Both the position numbers and the translations under genes were made by a program. Shown piece by piece: positions 10,262 through 18,562 of a stretch of 64,000 bases of DNA. The stretch comes from a bacterium. GTDB lineage: Bacteria > JACRDZ01 > JAQUKH01. Position 1 is the stretch's first letter. Each line of letters begins with the position of its first letter. The notes under the pieces are model-generated. The model did no database searches, had not been told where the DNA came from, and saw only the letters and a program-made list of their open reading frames with translations. The stretch spans positions 133,040 through 197,039 of the forward strand of contig JAQUKH010000001.1 of the NCBI GenBank assembly GCA_028719205.1, read 5' to 3'.

Positions 10262-10768
10262 TTATTTTTCTACTTTTTCCAACAGATTTATCTGATCTCG
10301 CGCGGCCGCTGCATCTTCATACTTTTCTTCAACAATTAACTTTTTTAATTTGCGTTTCAGGTCCAAAAGTTCTTTTCGCCTGAAAACTTCTGCCTTTTTA
10401 TATTCAGGAACTTTTCCAATATGCTGTGTCCGCCCGTGTATACGCCTTATCAATGGAATTAATTCCTTTGAGAATGATTCATAACACCCGGAACAACCCA
10501 ACCGTCCTATCTCCCTGAAATCTTCATATGATAATCCGCAATATTTGCAGCATTTTTTATTTTCCTCTGTTTTTAAAAGTATTTTTTCTGTATTTACAAA
10601 ACCGCTTATTAATGAGGAAATATTAAATTGCTTTTCAGTAAAATCAATATTCACTATCCCTTTTTTTTCAGCGCAAATAGAACAGTAATGCATTTCCCTG
10701 GTTTTATTGTTATAAATTTCCGTATAATGGATATTAGCTTCTTTTTTCTTGCAATTCTCGCATAACAT
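10262..10768 (-). CDS. mcsA: McsA, zinc-finger/UVR activator of McsB
   Basis: Activator and adaptor of McsB/ClpC. Paired CxxC motifs are seen at Cys3/Cys6 and Cys29/Cys32, and again in CCKYC and GCSGC, matching two zinc ribbons. The C-terminal KLIVEEKYEDAAAARDQI is a UVR motif like those in UvrB and ClpC. 168 residues is typical. There is no ctsR gene upstream; instead ilvE lies 34 bases upstream, so the usual CtsR control may be absent or encoded elsewhere. Confidence 0.93.
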   Translation of the reverse strand: MLCENCKKKEANIHYTEIYNNKTREMHYCSICAEKKGIVNIDFTEKQFNISSLISGFVNTEKILLKTEENKKCCKYCGLSYEDFREIGRLGCSGCYESFSKELIPLIRRIHGRTQHIGKVPEYKKAEVFRRKELLDLKRKLKKLIVEEKYEDAAAARDQINLLEKVEK

Positions 10769-10802
10769 CTTTAAACCCTTTCTTCAATTCACCATTTCCG
10801 GT

Positions 10803-11708
10803 TTATTTTACTAACGTCAGCCATTTTTCAAACTTTTTATTTTTTCCGTTAACTGTATTATAGAACATTTCTTCGATAGTTTTTGTAATAGGGCCGGTTT
10901 TACCGATACCGATCTGGCGTTGATCAACTTCTCTAACCGGGGTAATTTCCGCCGCTGTTCCGGTTAAAAACACTTCATCAGCAATGTAGAGGTCATCACG
11001 GCTGAAGCGTTTTTCCTCTATTTCATACTTGCCTTCAGTCATTTTAAAAATCGTGTCACGGGTTATTCCGCATAAAGAATTATCCGTAGGCGGAGTTTTT
11101 AATTTTCCATTTTTAACGATAAATATATTTTCACCCGTCCCTTCAGCGACAAAGCCTTCAGGATCTAAAAGGATCGCTTCATCATAACCATTATTCAAGG
11201 CTTCGCATTTAGCTAAAATAGAGTTGACATAACCGCCGCACACTTTTGCCTTTGTCATGAAAATATTACTGTGTAATCTTGTATATGATGAAATTATAGT
11301 CCTTATCCCGTCTTGTCCTTCTCCTAAATATTTCCCCCAGGGCCAAACAGCTATCGAAACCCTGACAGGAGAATTTTTTGGATTAAGGCCCATCTGTCCA
11401 TAACCAAGATAAATAAGCGGCCGGATATACCCGGATTTTAATTCATTTATTTTGATAGTATCGACTATTGCCTGAAAAATTTCTTCCTGTTTAAAAGGAA
11501 CTTTCATTTGCATAATATGCGCGGATTCAAAAAGACGCTGGACATGCTCTTTTAATCTGAAAATTGCTGTGCCTTTTTCAGTGGAATAACATCGTATCCC
11601 TTCAAAAACACCAAGTCCATAGTGAAGCGTATGCGTCAGAATATGAACATTGGCATCCTTCCAATCGCAAAATTTCCCATCCATCCAAATTTTTTTAGTT
11701 TCCTGCAT
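10803..11708 (-). CDS. ilvE: Branched-chain amino acid aminotransferase IlvE
   Basis: PLP enzyme of fold type IV, last step of valine, leucine and isoleucine synthesis. The start at 11708 is chosen because AGGGAGG lies 9 bases upstream and [13 protein letters not shown] matches family N-termini; an in-frame ATG at 11735 lies upstream of that site. From this start the length is 301. Lys155 in KAKVCGGYVNS is the PLP lysine; EGTGENIFIV and the TGTAAEITPV loop are also present. The first 14 bases overlap lolD. No other branched-chain gene is nearby, so its place in an envelope operon is unexpected. Confidence 0.93.
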   Translation of the reverse strand: MQETKKIWMDGKFCDWKDANVHILTHTLHYGLGVFEGIRCYSTEKGTAIFRLKEHVQRLFESAHIMQMKVPFKQEEIFQAIVDTIKINELKSGYIRPLIYLGYGQMGLNPKNSPVRVSIAVWPWGKYLGEGQDGIRTIISSYTRLHSNIFMTKAKVCGGYVNSILAKCEALNNGYDEAILLDPEGFVAEGTGENIFIVKNGKLKTPPTDNSLCGITRDTIFKMTEGKYEIEEKRFSRDDLYIADEVFLTGTAAEITPVREVDQRQIGIGKTGPITKTIEEMFYNTVNGKNKKFEKWLTLVK

Positions 11709-12399
11709 GAATTTTTTCCTCCCTGATAATCCCATCGACTAAGTGTACCCATCTGCTAAGTTTTTTAGCCAGGGATTCATTATGTGTTACGATTATAAAT
11801 GTTTTCTTTTTATTTTCATTTAATCCCATGATTAAATTTAGTATATAATCGCTGTTTTCTTTATCAAGACTTCCTGTAGGTTCATCAGCAAGAATCAGCT
11901 CAGGATCATTTACTAACGCCCTGGCTATAGCAACACGTTGTTGCTCTCCGCCTGACAGATCAGTCGGTTTGCTTTTTGCCTTATGTTCCAGGTGCACCAA
12001 TTCTAAAAGGGCAAAAGCCTTCTCTTCTAATTTTTTTCTGCTTACATTCTCGCCATAAATCAACGACGGCAAAAAAATATTTTCTAAAACATTAAATTCC
12101 GGTAATAAATTATAAAACTGGAAGATAAAACCGATTTTTTTATTTCTCCATTTAGCGCTTGCATTTTCTGAAAAAGTGTTTATATTTTTATCATTAAAAA
12201 TAATTTCTCCGCTATTCGGTTTATCCAGGGCGCCGATCAAATGCAATAATGTGCTTTTTCCCGATCCGGAAGGCCCTGAAACACCCAGCATTTCACCGGT
12301 TTTCACTTCAAGATTTAACCCGTTTAAAACATCCAGCCTTTTATTCACATCATAATAATACTTTACCAGATCTTTAACTTGTAATATTATATCACTCAT
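11695..12399 (-). CDS. lolD: Lipoprotein-releasing ABC transporter ATPase LolD
   Basis: ATPase that powers extraction of lipoproteins from the inner membrane. Walker [10 protein letters not shown] (42-50), signature LSGGEQQR and Walker [13 protein letters not shown] are intact. 234 residues is normal. The ATG overlaps the end of the partner permease by 8 bases. MacB/FtsE-type relatives share these motifs, but the neighbouring LolC/E-type permease supports LolD. Confidence 0.93.
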   Translation of the reverse strand: MSDIILQVKDLVKYYYDVNKRLDVLNGLNLEVKTGEMLGVSGPSGSGKSTLLHLIGALDKPNSGEIIFNDKNINTFSENASAKWRNKKIGFIFQFYNLLPEFNVLENIFLPSLIYGENVSRKKLEEKAFALLELVHLEHKAKSKPTDLSGGEQQRVAIARALVNDPELILADEPTGSLDKENSDYILNLIMGLNENKKKTFIIVTHNESLAKKLSRWVHLVDGIIREEKIHAGN

Positions 12400-13627
12400 A
12401 TCTTAACGCTTCCACAGGATTAAGTTTTGATGCCTGATGTGCCGGATACAATGTTGCTAATGTGCATATGAAAACAGCCATAATTGATACAAAAAGTACA
12501 TCCCTCATTTCCAAATGAGTAGGAAGTTTACTCAGATAATAAACATCAGCGGGTATTATAGTAATATCGAATGTATTCTCGATAAACTTAATAATACGAT
12601 CTAATGAATTGGAAAGCCATATACCGCTGACTGCCCCTAAGCAAGTCCCAACTAAACCGATTATAGATCCAAGCATTATAAATATAAAGCGTATACTTCC
12701 TGAACTCGCGCCGAGGGATTTTAAAACACCTATATCCTTTGTTTTTTCCATCACTATCATGATCAGGGTGCTTATTATGTTAAAAGCCGCAATCAAAACA
12801 CATAACGTCATAATAATTATCATTACGATCTTCTCGAGCTTAAGAGCGGAAAAAAAGTTGCGGTTCATATCTCCCCAGCTCCTGACCCAATAAGGCTCCC
12901 CAAGGCTTTTTTGAAGGTCTCTGCTTATTTCTTCCGCTTTATTAAAATCAGAAACCCTTGTTTCTATCCCGGTTACCGCGCCTATGTCCATACCATAGAG
13001 CTTTTGCCCGCTCTTAAGGGAAATGTACGCTAAGCTCGCGTCATATTCGTACATTCCTGTTTCAAATAACCCTACAACCTGAAATTCATTTGATTGGGGC
13101 ATCATACCCATAGGGGTCATGATCACCTTTGTAATAGCAACTAATTTATCACCAACAGATAAACCGAGTTTCGCGGCCAATTCACTTCCTAAAATAATCC
13201 CTTTTTCTCCAAAATTCAATTTGCCTTCAATGATATTCTTTCCTACAGAATTTACAATTTCGGGCCTTTCCTGTTCAACTCCTCTTATAATAACTCCGAC
13301 CGTACTGGTTTTTGATTGAAGAATACTCTGGCCATAAATAAAAGGCGCGCTGGATGTAATTCTTTTCTCCCGCTTAATCAAATCTAATACCTTTTCATAA
13401 TCCTGCAGGCCTTTATCGCCGTGCTGATAAATAACAATATGACTGTTTGTTCCAAGGATCTTATCCGTTAGATCCTTTTCAAAACCGCTCATTACAGATA
13501 AAACCGTTATAAGTGCCATAACACCCACAGCAACCCCGAGAATTGATATAAGGGTTATTATGGGAATAAACGCCTGACGGCGTTTTGTTATTAAATAACG
13601 AATGCTTACAAACCATTCGAAAGACAT
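12392..13627 (-). CDS. Lipoprotein-releasing permease LolC/LolE family
   Basis: Inner-membrane subunit of the Lol exporter. FEWFVSIRYLITKRRQAF is the family N-terminal signature, followed by TM1 with GVAVGVMALITVLSVMSGF, a periplasmic MacB-PCD domain (about 45-265) and three C-terminal TM segments, ending [11 protein letters not shown]. Length 411 is typical. Only one permease gene is present with lolD, so the complex is probably a homodimer (LolF-like) rather than LolC plus LolE. Confidence 0.93.
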   Translation of the reverse strand: MSFEWFVSIRYLITKRRQAFIPIITLISILGVAVGVMALITVLSVMSGFEKDLTDKILGTNSHIVIYQHGDKGLQDYEKVLDLIKREKRITSSAPFIYGQSILQSKTSTVGVIIRGVEQERPEIVNSVGKNIIEGKLNFGEKGIILGSELAAKLGLSVGDKLVAITKVIMTPMGMMPQSNEFQVVGLFETGMYEYDASLAYISLKSGQKLYGMDIGAVTGIETRVSDFNKAEEISRDLQKSLGEPYWVRSWGDMNRNFFSALKLEKIVMIIIMTLCVLIAAFNIISTLIMIVMEKTKDIGVLKSLGASSGSIRFIFIMLGSIIGLVGTCLGAVSGIWLSNSLDRIIKFIENTFDITIIPADVYYLSKLPTHLEMRDVLFVSIMAVFICTLATLYPAHQASKLNPVEALRYE

Positions 13628-13633
13628 GCTATT

Positions 13634-15061
13634 TTATAATTCCTTTTTCATGTGCGGGAAAAGTATGACATCCCGTATCGAATTACAATTACAGAGAGTC
13701 ATAACCAAACGGTCAATTCCTATTCCAAGACCGGCTGCGGGAGGCATACCATATTCCAAAGCATGAACAAAATCTTCATCTATGACCTGGGGCGTCTCGT
13801 CATCCTTATCATTCAATTGTTCTTCAAGTTTTTTTCTCTGTTCTATCGGGTCATTTTGCTCTGAATAAGCATTACCTAATTCCTGTCCGCCGATAAAAAG
13901 CTCAAAACGCTCGGCAAGCGCGGAATTATCATCCCGTGTTTTAGACAAAGGACTGAATTCTATCGGATAATCGGTAATAAAAGTAGGCTGTATAAGGCTT
14001 GGCTCCACCAATTCCTCAAATATCTTATTTTTCAATTTATTGCCCGCGTGCCCCTGCGCTTTGAATATTTTTTCGTGTTTTTCATAAACCGCCGGTTCTA
14101 TCTTCTTTAAAGCTTCTTCAAAGGTCAGGATATTCCAGGGAGGCGTTAAATTTATCTTTTTTCCGTACATTTCAAAATCGAGTGAACTAAACACTTCCTT
14201 CGCTACGTTTACAATTAAATTCTGACATAATTCCAGAACACTTTTATAGTTAACATATGCCTGATATATTTCGATCATTGTAAATTCCGGATTATGGCGC
14301 GTGGATATTCCTTCATTCCGGAAATTGCGGTTTATTTCATATACTTTCTCAAAACTGCCGACCAAAAGCCTTTTTAAATAAAGTTCGGGAGCAACCCTGA
14401 GATACAGATCCATATCCAACGTGTTATGATGTGTAATAAAAGGCCTTGCGGTCGCGCCGCCCCATAAAGGCTGCATCATCGGGGTTTCGACTTCTAAAAA
14501 CCCCTCTTTTTCCAGGTAGTCCCTTATTGATTTAATTATCTTTGAACGGTAATAAAATACCTTTTTAACATCATCATTTACTAAAAGGTCCAAATATCTC
14601 TGCCGGTATCTTAATTCAACATCTTTCAAACCATGCCATTTTTCAGGAAGCGGCATCAAGGACTTACTCAAAAATGTCATTTCTTTCGCGAAAATCGTAA
14701 TTTCTCCCGTATGTGTCTTAAAAATTGTTCCTTCAATTCCTATAAAATCACCTATATCCAATGCCTTTGAAAATTCTTTTTTATTATCAGTATCAAGCTT
14801 TAGATATACCTGTATCTGCCCGCTTTCATCCTTAATATTGAAAAATACTGTTTTCCCATGGCTTCGGAAAGAAACTATCCTGCCTGCGGCTTTAAAGGTC
14901 TCTTTACTTTCTTCGTTTTGAGCCAAAGAGGAATATTTATCAAGAATGGTTTTTGCAGGCGTTTTCCCCGGAAAAGCATGAGGGTATGTATCAATATTCA
15001 GATTCTTTAAACTTTCTAATTTTTTTAATCTCTCAGCTGTCAAAAGGTCAATATTTGCCAT
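13634..15061 (-). CDS. lysS: Lysine--tRNA ligase, class II
   Basis: Charges tRNA-Lys. N-terminal OB-fold anticodon-binding domain (about 55-150) followed by the class II catalytic core with motif 2 (FRNEGISTRHNPEFTMIEIY) and motif 3 GLGIGIDRLVM near the C-terminus. 475 residues is slightly shorter than E. coli LysS. It is first in the long minus-strand run and sits 6 bases before the Lol permease; lysS-lolC-lolD order is common in diderm candidate phyla. Confidence 0.96.
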   Translation of the reverse strand: MANIDLLTAERLKKLESLKNLNIDTYPHAFPGKTPAKTILDKYSSLAQNEESKETFKAAGRIVSFRSHGKTVFFNIKDESGQIQVYLKLDTDNKKEFSKALDIGDFIGIEGTIFKTHTGEITIFAKEMTFLSKSLMPLPEKWHGLKDVELRYRQRYLDLLVNDDVKKVFYYRSKIIKSIRDYLEKEGFLEVETPMMQPLWGGATARPFITHHNTLDMDLYLRVAPELYLKRLLVGSFEKVYEINRNFRNEGISTRHNPEFTMIEIYQAYVNYKSVLELCQNLIVNVAKEVFSSLDFEMYGKKINLTPPWNILTFEEALKKIEPAVYEKHEKIFKAQGHAGNKLKNKIFEELVEPSLIQPTFITDYPIEFSPLSKTRDDNSALAERFELFIGGQELGNAYSEQNDPIEQRKKLEEQLNDKDDETPQVIDEDFVHALEYGMPPAAGLGIGIDRLVMTLCNCNSIRDVILFPHMKKEL

Positions 15062-15097
15062 GATTTTCCACTTTCTTTATTGTTTAACAAATTAGTT

Positions 15098-15127
15098 ATT
15101 ATACTCTTTTAATTGATTTTATGTCAA
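15098..15127 (-). promoter_or_regulatory. Sigma70 consensus promoter for lysS operon
   Basis: Minus strand: -35 TTGACA (15122-15127), 18-base spacer, -10 TATAAT (15098-15103). Both hexamers are perfect consensus. Predicted start near 15091, so lysS has a normal leader of about 30 bases. It probably drives the whole run to the lipid A genes. Confidence 0.75.
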
Positions 15128-15178
15128 GGACAAAGTGGCCTATTTTTATTATAATTTTCTAATAATATTCAGATTAAC

Positions 15179-15207
15179 TTGACCTAACCCAAAAGCTTAG
15201 ATACAAT
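15179..15207 (+). promoter_or_regulatory. Promoter placing the start at the diguanylate cyclase ATG (leaderless)
   Basis: Plus strand: -35 TTGACC (15179-15184), 17-base spacer, -10 TACAAT (15202-15207). Transcription should begin about 7 bases later, at or next to the ATG at 15215. No Shine-Dalgarno site precedes that ATG. A leaderless transcript is the simplest reading. Confidence 0.65.
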
Positions 15208-15214
15208 ATCTGAT

Positions 15215-16471
15215 ATGGAAAACATTCTTGTTGTTGAAGACAGTATTTTATCCAGCCAAATGATCGTAAACAGACTTACAGAAAAAAATGAATTTAAAGT
15301 AATTTGTGTTAAAAACATGGCCGAAGCGACTAAATTTTTAGACAATTTCCCCGAAGAGATCTTTGCGGCAATTGTTGAATTTAAGTTGCCTGACGCGCCT
15401 AATGGCGAAGTTATAAATATTTTTGTTGAGAAAAATATTTCTGTAATTGTATTTACCGTAATTGTAAATAAAGAAATAAGGGAAATTGTATGGTCAAAAT
15501 CAGTAACGGACTACGTGCTTAAAATTGATCCTCATAATCTTGACTATATAATGGCCTCTCTCAGGCGGCTCAAAAAAAATCCTGAAATAAAAATCATTGT
15601 CGCAGTAAAAGACGCATCGTTCGCTAAGGAAATTAAAAGGCTTCTAAATATACATAAATATAATGTCATTGTAGCTGAAGATGGATTAGAGGCTTTAAAA
15701 TTTATTGAAAATAATCCTGAAACAAAAGTTGTTATAACCGAATTAAACATTCCTAAAATGGATGGATTCGCGCTGATATACCATATTCGAGAAAAATATA
15801 CGAAAGACGATCTTGCCGTAATTGGCATTAATCCTGAAGATGATCCTCTTTTATCAACACGTTTTATTAAATACGGCGCGAATGATATTATTTTAAAAAA
15901 ATCTTTTATTCCTGAGGATTTCTATCGTCATATTACTCAAAACCTGGAGAATATCGAACATATTGAAATGGTGAGGAACGCGTCTTTGATCGATTTTCTT
16001 ACCGGCCTTAATAACCGAAGGTATTTTTTTGAATTTGGGCAAAAGCTTATTGAAAATGCTTTGAGAAATAATATTTCTTTAACCTGTGCTATGCTTGATA
16101 TAGATGAATTCAAAAAAATAAACGATACTTACGGCCATGATACCGGAGATCTAGTTCTTACACAAATTTCTTCGATATTAAAAAGTAAAATTCGAAAATC
16201 GGATATAGTCGCAAGAATCGGCGGTGAAGAATTTTGCGTATTAGCCGTTAATATGAAAAAAGAATTTGTGTTTAAAGTATTTGATAATCTGCGCAAAGAA
16301 ATTGAAAATAATTATATAGATATAGGTAACGGCAATAAAATAAATATTACTGTTAGTATAGGAGTTTATAATAATTTTTTACCAAATCTTGATGATATAC
16401 TTAAAAAATCTGATGATCTTCTCTATGAAGCAAAAAAAACAGGAAGGAACAAAATAGTACTTAGCAGGTAA
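15215..16471 (+). CDS. Diguanylate cyclase with two degenerate receiver domains (PleD-like)
   Basis: Makes cyclic di-GMP. Receiver domain 1 covers about 3-118 and receiver 2 about 125-245; the GGDEF domain spans about 255-418 with GGEEF at 336-340 and an RxxD product-inhibition site at 327-330, so feedback control looks intact. At the phospho-acceptor position both receivers have Glu instead of Asp: Glu55 (AAIVEFKLPD) and Glu176 (VVITELNIPKMDG). Receiver 1 keeps the acidic pair Glu8/Asp9, a Thr at 81 and Lys103. Glu may mimic phosphorylation. It is monocistronic, converging on the TPR lipoprotein gene only 14 bases away. Confidence 0.92.
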   Translation: MENILVVEDSILSSQMIVNRLTEKNEFKVICVKNMAEATKFLDNFPEEIFAAIVEFKLPDAPNGEVINIFVEKNISVIVFTVIVNKEIREIVWSKSVTDYVLKIDPHNLDYIMASLRRLKKNPEIKIIVAVKDASFAKEIKRLLNIHKYNVIVAEDGLEALKFIENNPETKVVITELNIPKMDGFALIYHIREKYTKDDLAVIGINPEDDPLLSTRFIKYGANDIILKKSFIPEDFYRHITQNLENIEHIEMVRNASLIDFLTGLNNRRYFFEFGQKLIENALRNNISLTCAMLDIDEFKKINDTYGHDTGDLVLTQISSILKSKIRKSDIVARIGGEEFCVLAVNMKKEFVFKVFDNLRKEIENNYIDIGNGNKINITVSIGVYNNFLPNLDDILKKSDDLLYEAKKTGRNKIVLSR

Positions 16472-16485
16472 TAGGAGAATACCGG

Positions 16486-17343
16486 CTACTTTAAATGTTC
16501 TTCCGCGGTGGGTATCCATTTACCTTCATTGGGATCTTTTGCAGCCTGTTCTAAATATTTTCGCCAAAATTCTTTAGCCTTATCTTTCTCATTGATCTTT
16601 TCATACACTAAGGCTAAATTCATATACGCAGGGCTGTAATTTTGTTTGATATTTATCGCTTTCTCAAATTCCTCTATCGCTTTATCCCATTTCATCTGGC
16701 TATAATAGGATAATCCCAATGTGTAATGTGATTCCGGTAATTTATCGGCTTTCTGCAATTCGCTTTTCGCCAGTTTATAAAGCCCCATATGTTCATATAC
16801 CAGGGCAAGTTTATAATTTACTTCTACCAGCTCAGGATTTACAAATAAAACATTTTTATACTCCTCTTCAGCCCAGTTATATTGTTTTCTATATGCATAA
16901 TCATCAGCCGAGATCATTAATCTCACGGAAATTTTGTCCAAAACGTCTTTTCCCTCTTTAGCATATGGGCTTTCAGGAAAATTTTTAATAATTTGTTTGT
17001 ATAGCGGCACATATTCTTTATATGAACCGTATCTTTGCTTAATTTTTATCATACATTCCATACAATTCAGAACATACTTGCTGTCAGGACATTCTTCTAA
17101 TATTTTGTTATATTCTTTGTATGCCTTTAACCACTTTTCCTTTTGTTTTAAATTTTCTTCAAGATCTACGATAAGCCTGCCGGTTTCGTCTTCTAATTTA
17201 AATAATGCCTGCGCCTTTTCAAAATTTATCTTAGCTATTTCGTCCTGTTCTTCAACTGACTTTTTACAGCCGGAAAAAGATAACATGATCAAAAATATTA
17301 TAAATATTTTTTTATTTATAACTGATAACTGATAACTGTTCAC
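16486..17343 (-). CDS. TPR-repeat lipoprotein
   Basis: Signal peptide with lipobox LSFSGC, lipidated Cys26, then tandem tetratricopeptide repeats across about 60-285 (for example EYKNVLFVNPELVEVNYKLA and AIEEFEKAINIKQNYSPAYM). A protein-protein scaffold on the inner face of the envelope; partner unknown. It follows guaB3 by 3 bases and is the last gene of the coenzyme operon. Its first codons (MNSYQLSV) are made from a 7-base tandem repeat, so the true start could be a non-ATG codon a little downstream. Confidence 0.8.
   Translation of the reverse strand: MNSYQLSVINKKIFIIFLIMLSFSGCKKSVEEQDEIAKINFEKAQALFKLEDETGRLIVDLEENLKQKEKWLKAYKEYNKILEECPDSKYVLNCMECMIKIKQRYGSYKEYVPLYKQIIKNFPESPYAKEGKDVLDKISVRLMISADDYAYRKQYNWAEEEYKNVLFVNPELVEVNYKLALVYEHMGLYKLAKSELQKADKLPESHYTLGLSYYSQMKWDKAIEEFEKAINIKQNYSPAYMNLALVYEKINEKDKAKEFWRKYLEQAAKDPNEGKWIPTAEEHLK
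17320..17340. repeat. Three-unit AACTGAT tandem repeat
   Basis: Plus strand reads AACTGAT, AACTGAT, AACTGTT in direct succession. It forms the 5' end of the TPR lipoprotein reading frame, three bases after guaB3. Too short for a CRISPR array. Confidence 0.85.
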
Positions 17344-17346
17344 TTA

Positions 17347-18510
17347 TTATTTCCCCATTCCTACTTTTTGCGCTTTTTGAAAAACTTTGCCTTCTGTTTG
17401 AATTGACGGCGCGATAATAATTTCAGTTAATTGCATTTCCCTGATATTTTTAGCACCAAGATTTCCCATTGAAGTTTGTAACGCTCCTGCTAAATTCTGC
17501 GAGCCATCATCTAATTTTGCCGGCCCGAATAAAATTTCTTTCAGAGTTCCGGTTGTCCCTACTTTTATCCGTGTCCCACGCGGTAAATTAGCGTGAGGTG
17601 TTGCCATTCCCCAATGGAATCCTCTTCCCGGCGCTTCTTTAGCTTTCGCGAACGCGGAACCGATCATTACAGCATCCGCCCCGCAAGCAATCGCTTTGCA
17701 TATATCCCCGCCTATATTCATCCCGCCATCAGTAATAATTGGAACGTATTTACCTGATTTTTTATAATAAAAATCTCTCGCGTCCGCGCAATCAATTGTA
17801 GCAGTTACTTGAGGGATCCCAATTCCTAAAACACCTCTGGTTGTGCACGCGGCGCCCGGCCCGATCCCTACGAAAATACCATCCGCTCCGGTTCCCATAA
17901 GTTCCAATGCTACTTCGTATGTAACACAATTGCCGATAATTACAGGAATCTTCATCTTTTTACAAAACGCTGACAGATCAAAAGTTTTATATTCAGAAGA
18001 AATATGTTTAACGGTAAGAACTGTAGATTGAACTACAAATATATCAACCCCTGCCTCCTGAGCTATCTCGCCAAAACGTTCCGCTCTTTGAGGGATTGAA
18101 GATACAACCGCGGGAACATTATGAGCCTTGATCTCCTTGATCCGCTTAGCTATAAGTTCTTCTTTTATCGGTTTAAGATAAACTTCCTGAACTAATTTTG
18201 TTGCATCCTCAGGTGACGCGTTTGCAATTTCATCCAAAACTACGGATGGATTTTCATATCTGGTCTGAATTCCTTCCAGGTTCAAAACCGCGAAACTGCC
18301 TAATTTACCCATTTCCACGGCAAAATTTGTATCAACTACCCCATCCATTGCAGCCGCTATTATGGGAATTGAAAACTTTTTATCACGGAGTTCCCATTTG
18401 ATATCAACTTCATTTGGATTAACCGTCAGATTACCCGGAACTAACGCGATCTCATCAAAACCATAACACCGCCGGGCCTTCCTGCCCCTGCCAATATATT
18501 CTCCACCCAT
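17347..18510 (-). CDS. GuaB3-type IMP dehydrogenase family protein
   Basis: (beta/alpha)8 barrel of the IMPDH/GMP reductase family, 387 residues, without CBS domains. The N-terminal MGGEYIGRGRKARRCYGF and the catalytic loop GPGAACTTRGV, with its Cys near residue 220, fit the GuaB3 subfamily of actinobacteria and cyanobacteria. DGGMNIGGDICKAIACGADAVMIG is the phosphate-binding segment. A cyanobacterial GuaB3 is reported to have IMP dehydrogenase activity; here activity is inferred. AGGAGG precedes the ATG. Canonical guaB is not in the window. Confidence 0.85.
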   Translation of the reverse strand: MGGEYIGRGRKARRCYGFDEIALVPGNLTVNPNEVDIKWELRDKKFSIPIIAAAMDGVVDTNFAVEMGKLGSFAVLNLEGIQTRYENPSVVLDEIANASPEDATKLVQEVYLKPIKEELIAKRIKEIKAHNVPAVVSSIPQRAERFGEIAQEAGVDIFVVQSTVLTVKHISSEYKTFDLSAFCKKMKIPVIIGNCVTYEVALELMGTGADGIFVGIGPGAACTTRGVLGIGIPQVTATIDCADARDFYYKKSGKYVPIITDGGMNIGGDICKAIACGADAVMIGSAFAKAKEAPGRGFHWGMATPHANLPRGTRIKVGTTGTLKEILFGPAKLDDGSQNLAGALQTSMGNLGAKNIREMQLTEIIIAPSIQTEGKVFQKAQKVGMGK

Positions 18511-18533
18511 AAAGAACCTCCTCTTTTTTTGAG

Positions 18534-18562
18534 ATTATAACATTTATTAAATTACTTATCTA
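18534..18562 (-). promoter_or_regulatory. Possible internal promoter for guaB3
   Basis: Minus strand: perfect -10 TATAAT (18534-18539) with a weak -35 TAGATA (18557-18562), spacer 17. Predicted start leaves a 17-base leader with AGGAGG. The -35 lies inside the end of coaX, so guaB3 may be both read through and independently expressed. Confidence 0.4.

Noticed and set aside
11709-11735. Longer ilvE start at 11735
   Set aside because: Those codons lie upstream of the AGGGAGG site and inside lolD; the ATG at 11708 has the better start context and family-like N-terminus.
16934-17332. Plus-strand open frame of 132 codons antisense to the TPR lipoprotein
   Set aside because: It lies wholly opposite a well-supported gene and has no start signal or family-like sequence.
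17320-17340. CRISPR-like array
   Set aside because: Only three 7-base units without spacers; no cas genes in the window.
18511-18551. Purine riboswitch before guaB3
   Set aside because: The 41-base gap is far too short to hold an aptamer.
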